64,000 bases of DNA, taken from the NCBI RefSeq assembly GCF_000421345.1, contig NZ_ATWV01000002.1:1-64000 (forward strand), in the 5' to 3' direction. The notes below the pieces were generated by a model. That model was not told the origin of the DNA. It did no database searches and saw only the letters and a list, made by a program, of their open reading frames with translations. Both the position numbers and the translations under genes were made by a program. This document shows, piece after piece, positions 51,492-59,777 of the stretch. Position 1 is the stretch's first letter. Every line of letters starts with the position of its first letter. The stretch comes from Treponema bryantii NK4A124 (GTDB lineage Bacteria; Spirochaetota; Spirochaetia; Treponematales; Treponemataceae).

Positions 51492-52529
51492 ATGGAAACA
51501 ATTAAGAATTATCTGGAATCAATGTTCCGGGGCTTACCGCTTACAGATAAAGTAATGAAGGCAAAGTCAGAGCTTCTTCAGATGATGGAAGACAAATATA
51601 CCGAGCTTATTCGCAGTGGTAAAACAGAAAATGAGGCTGTTGGAGAGGTTATTCAGAATTTTGGAAACCTTGAAGATTTAGCTGATGATCTTGGCATTCA
51701 GGATATTCTGCATCAGACAAAAAATCCGGAAATAAGCCGCAGAAAGCTTTCTTTTGAAGAAATCACAGAATATATTACAGCAAAAAAACGTGTAATTTTA
51801 TTGAGAGCAGCAGGAATCTTTTTGTGCATCAACTGTGTAATATTCCCTATTCTTACAGATGCAATGCATATTAATGATATTATTGGCGTAGTTCTTATGT
51901 TTGTTGCAATTGGATTAGGCGTTGTTCTTATATGCTTTAGCTCAAGTGCCCTTGAACAGTGGCGTTATATCAAGAGTGAACCATGCAGTATAGATGCAGT
52001 TTCTATTGATTATCTGAAAAATAAAATCAGAGATTTTACACCTACTTACAGCGTGCTTTCTTCTGTTGGTGTTTTGTTGTGTATCCTCTGTTTTATTCCT
52101 GCAGTAATTTTTGATGAACTTGGCGGAAGGTTTATGGATGAGCTTGGCGGTGCATTGCTCTTTATTTTTGTAGGAAGCGGAGTATTTATGATGGTCTATG
52201 CAAAGCAGATAAAGAAAACTTACCACAGACTTTTGAATATTAATAATCAGATTGACTTTGAAATGGATGAAAAGAAGTCTATTGAAAAGATTCAAAACAA
52301 AAAGGTGCGTGCAATAATGAGTGCTTACTGGGCTGTAGTTACATGTATCTATCTGTGTGTAAGCTTCCTTACTTTCCGCTGGGAAATCACATGGCTTATC
52401 TGGCCAATCGCTGCTGCTGTGAACACAATCATCAGAGCTCTCTATACAGTAAATGATGGAGCAAAGAGAAATGAAAAAGCTTTTGAAAAAGAAACTGGAA
52501 AGAACGTAGAAAGAATTTATGAAGACTAG
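51492..52529 (+). CDS. HAAS-domain (DUF1700-like) membrane protein
   Basis: The N-terminal 75 residues form the helical HAAS prefix domain (ETIKNYLESMFRGLP ... AVGEVIQNFGNLEDLADDLG), which in Firmicutes meets the partner PadR repressor. Four main membrane helices plus a final pair follow (about 105-330). The 345-residue protein probably passes an envelope signal to the PadR regulator or the DUF4097 protein. AGAGGAG lies before the ATG, 11 bases after the padR stop. Confidence 0.8.
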   Translation: METIKNYLESMFRGLPLTDKVMKAKSELLQMMEDKYTELIRSGKTENEAVGEVIQNFGNLEDLADDLGIQDILHQTKNPEISRRKLSFEEITEYITAKKRVILLRAAGIFLCINCVIFPILTDAMHINDIIGVVLMFVAIGLGVVLICFSSSALEQWRYIKSEPCSIDAVSIDYLKNKIRDFTPTYSVLSSVGVLLCILCFIPAVIFDELGGRFMDELGGALLFIFVGSGVFMMVYAKQIKKTYHRLLNINNQIDFEMDEKKSIEKIQNKKVRAIMSAYWAVVTCIYLCVSFLTFRWEITWLIWPIAAAVNTIIRALYTVNDGAKRNEKAFEKETGKNVERIYED

Positions 52530-52540
52530 AGGTGAGTAAA

Positions 52541-53296
52541 ATGAAAAAAACTGTATTATTAATCATTCTTTGTGTTATTACTGTATTTTGTATAATTATC
52601 GGGACAATCAGGAATGTTGGCAGGGGATTTAACCTTTTCAATAATTCTGTCATTAGTCTTGGAGAGGATGAACCTGAAGTTAATTTTAAATGGCATTGGC
52701 ATTCTGACAATGATGGAAATAAAGAAAGTAATTTCTCTATCAATCAGAGTCTGGATAAGTTCTCTGCAATCAGAATTGATGGAAGTGTTATGGAGATTAG
52801 AGTTGAAGAAGGGGATAAATTTTATTTTGACAGTACCTTTACAAGAGACTGGCTGCGACCAAATGTTTCTGTGGAAAACGATACTCTTGTAATTAAGCAG
52901 GGAAGACAGAAGAACGGCTTTAAAGGTGGAAATAATAACTGCAGAATTGTTATTACACTTCCCAGTGGCACTAAGCTTTCTGATATTGTTATTGATTCCA
53001 ATGTTGGTGATATAAAGCTCAGAAATCTTTTTGCAGAAAGGATTGATATCCAGACAAATGTTGGTGAAGTTTCTGTTCGTGATGTAAGCTTTGATAAACT
53101 TGAAGTTAATTCTAATGTCGGCGAAATTTCTATTGCCCCGGTTTACAGCATAGATGAATATTCAATTTCTGCTTCAACAGATGTAGGTGAAGTTCGCGTA
53201 GACGGTAAAAAGTACAAGCGTAACTACAATTCATCAGGCAGTACTGGCAAGAGAATTAAGCTCTCTGCAAATGTTGGTGAGGTTAATATAAAGTAG
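52541..53296 (+). CDS. DUF4097-family extracytoplasmic protein
   Basis: A signal anchor (KTVLLIILCVITVFCIIIG) is followed by about 225 residues ending in a run of short beta repeats. The phrase NVGE or NVGD recurs every 18-20 residues (DSNVGDIKLRN, QTNVGEVSVRD, NSNVGEISIAP, STDVGEVRVDG, SANVGEVNIK), typical of the right-handed beta-solenoid of DUF4097. The protein should face the periplasm. ATG 52541 follows AGAGGTGAG. It is the last gene of the PadR operon. Confidence 0.85.
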   Translation: MKKTVLLIILCVITVFCIIIGTIRNVGRGFNLFNNSVISLGEDEPEVNFKWHWHSDNDGNKESNFSINQSLDKFSAIRIDGSVMEIRVEEGDKFYFDSTFTRDWLRPNVSVENDTLVIKQGRQKNGFKGGNNNCRIVITLPSGTKLSDIVIDSNVGDIKLRNLFAERIDIQTNVGEVSVRDVSFDKLEVNSNVGEISIAPVYSIDEYSISASTDVGEVRVDGKKYKRNYNSSGSTGKRIKLSANVGEVNIK

Positions 53297-53321
53297 TTAC
53301 GTTATTAAAGAAGCGTTGGAA

Positions 53322-53356
53322 TTGAAATAAACCCGATAAAGGGTTAAAATGGATGT
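53322..53356 (+). promoter_or_regulatory. hisC promoter, leaderless arrangement
   Basis: TTGAAA (53322-53327), a 17-base spacer and TAAAAT (53345-53350) lie six bases before ATG 53357. Confidence 0.7.
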
Positions 53357-54511
53357 ATGATAACTTCAAGTCGTGTAAAAAATCTACATCCATACGTTCC
53401 GGGCGAACAGCCTAAGGATCGTGTCTATATAAAGCTTAATGCTAATGAAAATCCATACGCGCCTTCTCCAAAAGTGCAGGAGGCCGTACTGGATTTCGTA
53501 AAAAATAATCCAGAAAAACTTGGTTTATATCCTGACCCGGATTCACTCGAGCTTCATGCAGCAATTGCAGATATGCTCAATAAGTGCGGCGGAGTTCTCT
53601 GCCGTGCACAGGTTCAGGGTGGCGAGGTACAGCCTGCCCCGGAAGATAAAATCCCATTCACAGTAACTCCTGATATGATTTACACAGGAAACGGAAGTGA
53701 CGAGGTTTTGTCTTTTGTTTTCTATGCCTTTTTTGATTCTTCTAAAAAATTTGTAATGCCTCAGTTTACCTACAGTTTTTATCCGGTATATGCAGGCTAC
53801 TATAATATTCCAATGGATCAGGTTCCGCTTAAGGAAGACTGGTCGCTTGATGTTGATGAAATGCTGACTCGTGCCGGCCGTAACGGTGGCGGAATAATTT
53901 TTGCAAATCCTAATGCACCAACCTCGCTTGGTTTGACTCGAGATGAAGTGCGCCAGATGATTAAAAAGTCTAGCCCAGACGAGATTTTTATTGTGGACGA
54001 AGCTTATGTTGATTTTGGCGGCGAGTCCTGCATTCCTCTCTTAGCTGAGTTTAAGAATCTTGTGATTGTAAGAACCTTCTCTAAGAGCCTTTGCGGCGCG
54101 GGGCAGAGACTCGGTTACATTGTTGCGAATCCGGAGCTGGTAAATATTGTTACAACTGTAAAGAACAGCGTAAATCATTTTCCGCTTGATGCAGTAGCAC
54201 AGGTGAGTGGAACTGCTGCCTGCAGAGATGTGGCTTATTATGTGGAGACTTCAAGAAAGGTTGTCCAGACCCGTGATGATTTTTATAACTTTTTGCGCGA
54301 TAAAGGGTTTTACGTATTAAAGAGCCAGACAAACTTTTTGTTTGCAAAACATCCGTCTATTGCTGGGGATGAATTGTATCAGAAAGTAAAGGCTCAGGGC
54401 CTTTTGATAAGACACTTTAACACACCGGGAATTGAAGATTTTGTGAGAATCACAGTTGGAACTGCTGAGCAGATGGAAGAACTGAAAAACTGTTTTAACA
54501 AGATAATATAA
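53357..54511 (+). CDS. hisC: Histidinol-phosphate aminotransferase family protein
   Basis: The 384-residue PLP enzyme has the aminotransferase class I/II fold: LNANENPYAPSP, TGNGSDEVL, IIFANPNAPTS, VDEAYVDFGG, the PLP lysine in RTFSKSLCGAGQRLGY, and the C-terminal arginine region FVRITVGT. These are HisC signatures. No other histidine genes are nearby, so it could also serve in another aromatic or amino-acid transamination. A Gly/Gln/Val-rich insert sits near residues 82-97. Confidence 0.88.
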   Translation: MITSSRVKNLHPYVPGEQPKDRVYIKLNANENPYAPSPKVQEAVLDFVKNNPEKLGLYPDPDSLELHAAIADMLNKCGGVLCRAQVQGGEVQPAPEDKIPFTVTPDMIYTGNGSDEVLSFVFYAFFDSSKKFVMPQFTYSFYPVYAGYYNIPMDQVPLKEDWSLDVDEMLTRAGRNGGGIIFANPNAPTSLGLTRDEVRQMIKKSSPDEIFIVDEAYVDFGGESCIPLLAEFKNLVIVRTFSKSLCGAGQRLGYIVANPELVNIVTTVKNSVNHFPLDAVAQVSGTAACRDVAYYVETSRKVVQTRDDFYNFLRDKGFYVLKSQTNFLFAKHPSIAGDELYQKVKAQGLLIRHFNTPGIEDFVRITVGTAEQMEELKNCFNKII

Positions 54512-54512
54512 C

Positions 54513-54608
54513 AATGTGGTTTCGATACGGCTTACAGCCTACTCAACCACCAGATAAACTGAATAATTACGGTGATTGAGTGATGCGCAGCATCGTATCG
54601 AAATCACC
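54513..54608. repeat. Palindromic repeat family C pair
   Basis: GTGGTTTCGATACGGC...CTACTCAACCACC is followed by GGTGATTGAGTGATGCG...GTATCGAAATCACC. These are two units in opposite orientation, ending next to the AGGAG of the next gene. Confidence 0.8.
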
Positions 54609-54622
54609 AGGAGACTAAAATT

Positions 54623-55315
54623 ATGAAACTTTTAGTAATTAGTGACTTACATGCACACAACGATGTGCTGGATAAAATGGACGAGATTTTCAAGCAGGCT
54701 GATGCCGTAGTTTTTGGCGGCGACTTTGCTGAATGTTTTAAACCTGAAACTGGTAAGGAAGCCCTTGAGAGACTCTGCAAAAAGCACGATTCAATTTTTG
54801 CCGTTCTTGGTAACTGCGATAACGAAGATTTTCTTGAAGATCTGGAAGATGCCGACATCAGCGTAGAAAAGGCACTTGTGTTCCATGAAGGACTTGCATT
54901 TGCGGGAAGCGGCGGCGGAACAAAGTTTACCGGTAAAACTGAGTTTGAGCGCGAGGAAGATGAATGCCTTGCAGATTTTGATATTGTAAAAAACTCTGTA
55001 GAGCAGAGCGGGGATGGCAGCCTGTGGAAGAGTCTGATTCTTGTTAGTCATAATCCTCCGGTTGGAGAAAAGATTGACTCTTTTGACGGCGAACATCATG
55101 CGGGAAGCCAGAAGTTTACAGACTTCATTAAAGAGAATAAGCCGCTTGCTGTAGTTTGCGGTCATATTCACGAAGGTACAAATATTGAAAAAATTGGTGA
55201 CACTGTAGTGATTAACCCCGGCAGCCTTGGTGAGGCCGGAACTTATGCCTGGCTGGAAGTAGAAAAAGACGGCGAGGGCTGGAAGGTAAAGAATACAGAG
55301 TTGTGTAAATTATAA
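54623..55315 (+). CDS. Calcineurin-type metallophosphoesterase (YfcE/MJ0936-like)
   Basis: The 230-residue protein has the two-metal phosphoesterase motifs in order: ISDLHAHNDVL, GGDFAE, GNCDNED, SHNPP and CGHIHEG, with GDTVVINPGS at the end as in the YfcE/MJ0936 group. The natural substrate is unknown. AGGAG precedes the ATG. Confidence 0.9.
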   Translation: MKLLVISDLHAHNDVLDKMDEIFKQADAVVFGGDFAECFKPETGKEALERLCKKHDSIFAVLGNCDNEDFLEDLEDADISVEKALVFHEGLAFAGSGGGTKFTGKTEFEREEDECLADFDIVKNSVEQSGDGSLWKSLILVSHNPPVGEKIDSFDGEHHAGSQKFTDFIKENKPLAVVCGHIHEGTNIEKIGDTVVINPGSLGEAGTYAWLEVEKDGEGWKVKNTELCKL

Positions 55316-55316
55316 G

Positions 55317-55346
55317 TCATTGCGAGGAGCAAGACGGAAGGAGGCG
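55317..55346. repeat. Family B repeat fragment before the FGE-sulfatase-type gene
   Basis: GTCATTGCGAGGAGCAAG resembles a family B end and runs into GGAAGGAGG, the ribosome site of the next gene. Confidence 0.5.
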
Positions 55347-56291
55347 ATGGTGAGAAAGAACTGTAAAAAAGCGATTTTTGTTTTATCCTCAATTTTGATG
55401 ATGGCAGGCGGTTTTGCACAGTCTTCTTCTTTTTCACACATCAGCCTTGTTACCTTTAGAAATAATCTTACCTACACAATAGGAGAAGACACTCAGGCCT
55501 ATACTGCCGAACGTGAGCTTGCTCCTTTTTCAATAAATAAATTCGAAACAACTTATACCCTCTGGCATTCGGTTCGCCTTAAGGCTGAAAAAATCGGTTA
55601 CAATTTTGCAAACCCAGGACAGGGCGGTTCTAACGGCAAACGTGGTGCTGCTCCTACGGACGATAATTATGCGCAGCCGGTTACTATGATTAACTGGTAT
55701 GATGCGGTGGTCTGGTGTAACGCTTTGAGTGAGCTGCGCGGGAGAACTCCATGTTATACATACAACGGAGAAGTAATCCGCGATTCTGCCGACACAGCGG
55801 CCTGCGATTTGTGTGAGTGCGACTGGGAAGGTAACGGCTACCGTTTGCCTAGTGAGGCAGAATGGGAGTATGCAGCCAGAAAGACACGCGTGGGCTTTCA
55901 GCGCGGCGACTTAGTGAGTGGTCAGGTTTCTGATGATGCCGAAGAAGGTTTACTCTATGCCTGGACCAGTGAGAATTCGGACAGCTCACATAACGTTGGA
56001 ACTGCCGGTCTTCCTTTTGAACCTGGAGAACAAACTTACCCGGCCAGCGGTAATGCAAACGCTGCAGGCCTTTACGATATGAGCGGAAATGTAATTGAGT
56101 TCTGCTGGGACTGGTTTGAAGATTATACCTCTGATAATCCGCATGGACCTAAGGTTGGCTTTGAACGCGTTAGCCGCGGCGGCAGCTGGAGCGAGTACAC
56201 AATGTTCCTCTATGCCGGCGACCGCTACAGCTACGATCCTAACGAATGCTACAACTATATGGGCTTTAGAATCTGCTGCAGTGCACGATAA
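55347..56291 (+). CDS. Secreted FGE-sulfatase (SUMF1)-domain protein
   Basis: ATG 55347 after GGAAGGAGG gives 314 residues with a signal peptide ending near GGFAQ. The mature part is the formylglycine-generating-enzyme-like fold: FSINKFETTYTLWHSV, PVTMINWYDAVVWCNALSE, YRLPSEAEWEYAAR, GLYDMSGNVIEFCWDW and RVSRGGSW ... GFRIC. The fold is used by enzymes and by many non-enzymatic binding proteins, so no reaction is assigned. The copper-binding cysteine pair typical of true sulfatase activators is not evident. Confidence 0.88.
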   Translation: MVRKNCKKAIFVLSSILMMAGGFAQSSSFSHISLVTFRNNLTYTIGEDTQAYTAERELAPFSINKFETTYTLWHSVRLKAEKIGYNFANPGQGGSNGKRGAAPTDDNYAQPVTMINWYDAVVWCNALSELRGRTPCYTYNGEVIRDSADTAACDLCECDWEGNGYRLPSEAEWEYAARKTRVGFQRGDLVSGQVSDDAEEGLLYAWTSENSDSSHNVGTAGLPFEPGEQTYPASGNANAAGLYDMSGNVIEFCWDWFEDYTSDNPHGPKVGFERVSRGGSWSEYTMFLYAGDRYSYDPNECYNYMGFRICCSAR

Positions 56292-56365
56292 GTGGTTTCG
56301 ATACGCCCTGCGGGCTACTCAACCACCGGTGGTTGAGTGCCGCGAAGCGGTGTATCGAAACCACA
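56291..56365. repeat. Palindromic repeat family C pair
   Basis: GTGGTTTCGATACGCC...CTACTCAACCACC is followed by GGTGGTTGAGTGCCG...GTATCGAAACCAC. The units face each other between two convergent genes and probably serve as a shared hairpin. Confidence 0.85.
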
Positions 56366-57415
56366 TTATTTAAGCTTCTTCTCTAACTTATGTAATTTCT
56401 TTGTCTCTGCGCGGACCGTGCGTTGCTGCTTGCGGTTCATTTTTTTTGCCTTACGGATGGCGCCTACAGTTTCACGGTTAAAATTGAGCATCCAGCTGCA
56501 GAGGAAAACTGAAACAAGACAGATTATAGTTGCAATGAGAACCGGCACGTAGCCCGGCAAATCATCAAACGGCAGTTTAAAGTTCATTCCAAAGAAGCTT
56601 GTTACAAAGGTTGGCGCCATCATTACCAGGTTGATGATTGCAAGCTTTTTCATTACAACGTTCAGGTTGTTTGAGATAACCGAAGAGTAAGCATCCATTA
56701 CGCCAAAGAGAATGTTTGCGTAAGTGTCGGCCATTTCAATAGCCTGTCTGTTATCAATTGTAACGCCTTCAACAAAATCAAGGTCATCTTCATCAAACTT
56801 AATAAGACGGGTACTCTTCATTTTCATAAGGAGAAGAGAATTACTTTTAAGTGAAGTAGTAAAGTAAACCAGAGATTTTTCGAGTCCCAGCATGAGGATA
56901 ATTTCTTTGTTTTCAACCTCAAGTCTCATTTCATTCTGAATGCTGGTAGAACGGCGGTTTATTTCCTTAAGGTAACGGAGGAAGTTTAAGTTTGCCCGGT
57001 TGATAATCTGTACGATGAATGAAGGGAAGTCGTTTAGTCTTACATTTCGTACTCGGTTTGAACCAAAGTCCTTGAGTACTTCGCAGTCTGTCCAGCAGAT
57101 GGTGATGATGGTTTTTCCCTTGATGAGAATACCAACCGGTCCTGTGAAATATGGAGTTTCTGCGGACGGGTCATAAAAAGGAACTCGTACAATTGTAAGA
57201 ATGTAGCCCGAGTCGCCGTCTTCGATACGCGAAAGCTCATCCGGGTCGAGAATGTCGAGAATGTGGTCCTGTTCTATCTGATATTCTTCCTGAAGAAAGG
57301 TTGTTTCATCTCTCGTAACACTGCGGGCATCTACCCAGAGCGGAAGCTTTGAGTTTATTTCTTCTTTTTTGGTCTTTGTAAACTGGCCGTCAATCTGCTG
57401 CCAATATGTAATCAT
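56366..57415 (-). CDS. corA: CorA-type magnesium/cobalt channel
   Basis: The 349-residue protein has the long cytoplasmic funnel domain, the stalk helix and two C-terminal membrane helices with the pore signature FFGMNFKLP (GMN). CorA forms pentamers that carry Mg2+ into the cell. The C-terminus extends about 35 residues beyond the second helix and is very basic. The gene has a leader of about 150 bases with conserved-looking stems, unusual next to the many leaderless genes here. Confidence 0.93.
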   Translation of the reverse strand: MITYWQQIDGQFTKTKKEEINSKLPLWVDARSVTRDETTFLQEEYQIEQDHILDILDPDELSRIEDGDSGYILTIVRVPFYDPSAETPYFTGPVGILIKGKTIITICWTDCEVLKDFGSNRVRNVRLNDFPSFIVQIINRANLNFLRYLKEINRRSTSIQNEMRLEVENKEIILMLGLEKSLVYFTTSLKSNSLLLMKMKSTRLIKFDEDDLDFVEGVTIDNRQAIEMADTYANILFGVMDAYSSVISNNLNVVMKKLAIINLVMMAPTFVTSFFGMNFKLPFDDLPGYVPVLIATIICLVSVFLCSWMLNFNRETVGAIRKAKKMNRKQQRTVRAETKKLHKLEKKLK

Positions 57416-57566
57416 GATTAACCTCTCATACTTTTGAGGCCTCTATGACTTTTGCGCGGGTAAATATTTTTAGAAGTGCTGAGTCAGGAGGCTGATTTTA
57501 TTGATTAGAAAACGTATGGGGTAACTCGATCCACCGTCCATAAAGGCGCCTCCTGAATTAAAAGAT
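57416..57566 (-). promoter_or_regulatory. Long structured leader of corA, possible regulatory RNA
   Basis: The transcript from the promoter at 57573-57601 would carry about 150 untranslated bases. TCAGGAGG near the 5' end pairs with CCTCCTGA about 50 bases later, closing a domain of about 70 bases. Near the gene, CCTC can pair with the GAGAGG ribosome site. A magnesium sensor is a reasonable guess, but the sequence does not match the M-box motif by eye. Confidence 0.45.
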
Positions 57567-57572
57567 GTTTAT

Positions 57573-57601
57573 ATTTTACTGCATTTTTTTAGAGCATTCA
57601 A
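57573..57601 (-). promoter_or_regulatory. corA promoter
   Basis: On the minus strand TTGAAT (57596-57601), a 17-base spacer and TAAAAT (57573-57578) predict a start near 57566. Confidence 0.7.
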
Positions 57602-57628
57602 GTGCGGGGGCTTTTTCAAAGAAATTTG

Positions 57629-57677
57629 CACTTTTTTTTAAATTTTTTTCCAAAATTTTGTCAAAAATGACATATCA
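57629..57677 (+). promoter_or_regulatory. Shared 49-bp upstream element, secretion-operon copy
   Basis: Two T tracts and the 19-mer TGTCAAAAATGACATATCA precede the secretin gene. The 49 bases match the element upstream of ssb at 42 positions, in the same orientation relative to the gene. Confidence 0.65.
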
Positions 57678-57707
57678 AATCTACTTTATAGGTGGAGGTT
57701 AAAGATC

Positions 57708-59777
57708 TTGAGACGGACGGTTATGGGAGTGAAAAAGCAAATCAAGAGGGCTCTGATGATTCTCGGGGGTGCACTGGTTTTCTGTCATTTTGCGGTGGCG
57801 CAGGGGGCGGTGTACAGCTGGGATTTTTCGGATTGTGAGATTAAGGATATTTTGTTTGCGGTGTCGGTGGACACTGGGATTTCGATTGTGCCCGATGACA
57901 CTGTCAGTGGTAAGGGTGATTTGAAGTTTGCAGGCGGGAACTTTGATCTGGCTTTTGAGGCTTTTTTGAAAACTAACAGATTGTTTGTGAAGCGCGAAGG
58001 CAGTGTTTGGACTGTGAGCAGGTGTAGTGTGTCTGTAGAAAATGGTTTGTATTTTCTTGAGGCTTATGATTTGCTTCCGGTGCAGATTGTGGAAAAACTG
58101 TCTGGTGTGATGAATAAGGTGGTGACATATGAGTCTCTGCCGGCGCAGAAAATTTCGGTTTGTTTCAGAGGTGTTAGTGAAGCAGCTCTGGTGGAGTGTC
58201 TGGCGAAAAGGTTTGGTGGTATTAACTTTGAGCAGGATGCGACTGGATATCATTTTGTGAAAAATAATTATCTGCAGAAAGGGAGTGATTTTAATAACCT
58301 TCGTGGTGAAAGTTTTTCGGGAATGGTAAAAATCGAAGTTCTGGAGAGTGGTTGTTTTTCTGTGGATGTGGAAGATTGCAGATTGTCGGCTGTTCTGGAT
58401 AATCTGGGACATAAGGCGGGAAAAGAATTTTGTCTGCTGTCTGATGCGCAGTGTAAACTGCAGAGGTCTGTTTTTGTCGGTTCGGATTTCGAAGATACTC
58501 TGGAGATTCTTTGCGCTCAGTGTGGATTTGATTTTCTTGTTGAAAACGGAATCTATTACATCTTTGAAAATGCACAGGTTCGAAATGAGCTTGTGAGTGG
58601 AAAACGAAGCTGGCGTAAATTCACCCTGTGTTTTACAAAGTCTCAGGATTTTTTAACCTTCATTTTTAAGAGACTGGGTAAGCTGGAAACTATTTTACTT
58701 CCTGATGAGTATTCATTTTTGTGTTTTGCAAGTGAGAAGGAAGCTTCTGTGGTTGAGGATTTAATTTGCGAAGCAGACATAAAACAGTCTGTTTATATTG
58801 TGAATCTTAAGTATCTTAAACCTTCAGAATTTCTTGAACATTTGCCTCCTTCTGTTGACAGAACTGCTCTTTTTGTGGCAGATGATTCTTCACGTCTTTA
58901 TTTCAGAGGAACTGAGGATGCTTACAAAAATCTTTGTCAGCAGATTGAAATATGCGACAGACCTGAAATCCGTTTAAGTTACGATCTCTTGATTTTGCAG
59001 TATGACGAAACTTTGCAAAATGACTGGGCATCCTCATTCGGGGTAAAGAGACTGGCTTTGGGAGACCGGAATGAAGTGTCTGCCATTCTGGGCTCTGTGA
59101 TGGGACTCAATCTGAATGTTGTCAGCTCTTTTGGTTTGACCTTTGCAGCAGATTTACAGGCATCTATTGAAGAGAGTAAAACCAGGGTTTATGCAGATAC
59201 AACTTTGCACGGTATTTCTGGCAGGGAGATTCATTTTCAAAATACAAATACCTATCGCTACAGAGATAACAATGTTGATCCTGAAACCGGAAAGCCTGTA
59301 TATTCCGGGGTTACCAGGGAAATCGCTTCGGGAATTAAGCTTGATGTTTTGGGCTGGGTAAGCGGGGACGGGATGATAACCAGCAAGGTAACGGCCTCTG
59401 TTTCCCGTCAGGGGAATGATACTTCTGCTTCAACAGGTAATCCCCCTCCTACATCTGAAAAAATTGTTACAACAGAAGTCAGGGGGAAAAGCGGTGAGCC
59501 TCTTGTTTTGAGCGGGCTTGTTCAAACTGCTCATAGTGAACAGGAAAAAAGAAGTCCCTTAATTTCGAAAATTCCGGTGCTTGGAAATCTCTTCAAATCA
59601 AAAAATAAAACAGAAGAAAAAATGCAGATGGTGATTTATCTGGTGCCTCATGTTCAGGGAGAAAAGGCTGAAGAAATAAGCAGCACGTGTAGTAATGAAG
59701 ATTACAAACGGCTTGAAGAAGGTTTATGGAATTTGTATTCGCATTATGAAAAAGAGGAGGTTTTGTATGAAGAGTAA
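57708..59777 (+). CDS. gspD: Type II secretion secretin, GspD-like
   Basis: The protein forms the outer-membrane ring of a type II-like system. TTG 57708 is chosen because GGTGGAGG lies nine bases upstream; ATG 57723 is the alternative. A basic signal peptide ends near HFAVAQ. N domains follow (about 30-430; DFSDCEIKDILFAVS and VYIVNLKYLKPSEFLEHL). The secretin core ends in GEPLVLSGLVQ ... SPLISKIPVLGNLFKSK and MVIYLVPHV. The first 900 bases use many GTG and TTG codons, unlike most neighbours. The end overlaps gspE by 11 bases. Confidence 0.9.
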   Translation: MRRTVMGVKKQIKRALMILGGALVFCHFAVAQGAVYSWDFSDCEIKDILFAVSVDTGISIVPDDTVSGKGDLKFAGGNFDLAFEAFLKTNRLFVKREGSVWTVSRCSVSVENGLYFLEAYDLLPVQIVEKLSGVMNKVVTYESLPAQKISVCFRGVSEAALVECLAKRFGGINFEQDATGYHFVKNNYLQKGSDFNNLRGESFSGMVKIEVLESGCFSVDVEDCRLSAVLDNLGHKAGKEFCLLSDAQCKLQRSVFVGSDFEDTLEILCAQCGFDFLVENGIYYIFENAQVRNELVSGKRSWRKFTLCFTKSQDFLTFIFKRLGKLETILLPDEYSFLCFASEKEASVVEDLICEADIKQSVYIVNLKYLKPSEFLEHLPPSVDRTALFVADDSSRLYFRGTEDAYKNLCQQIEICDRPEIRLSYDLLILQYDETLQNDWASSFGVKRLALGDRNEVSAILGSVMGLNLNVVSSFGLTFAADLQASIEESKTRVYADTTLHGISGREIHFQNTNTYRYRDNNVDPETGKPVYSGVTREIASGIKLDVLGWVSGDGMITSKVTASVSRQGNDTSASTGNPPPTSEKIVTTEVRGKSGEPLVLSGLVQTAHSEQEKRSPLISKIPVLGNLFKSKNKTEEKMQMVIYLVPHVQGEKAEEISSTCSNEDYKRLEEGLWNLYSHYEKEEVLYEE

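Noticed and set aside
57416-57566. Known M-box magnesium riboswitch
   Set aside because: GGAGGCGCC is reminiscent of part of the motif, but the conserved downstream blocks are missing by eye. It is kept only as an unassigned leader.
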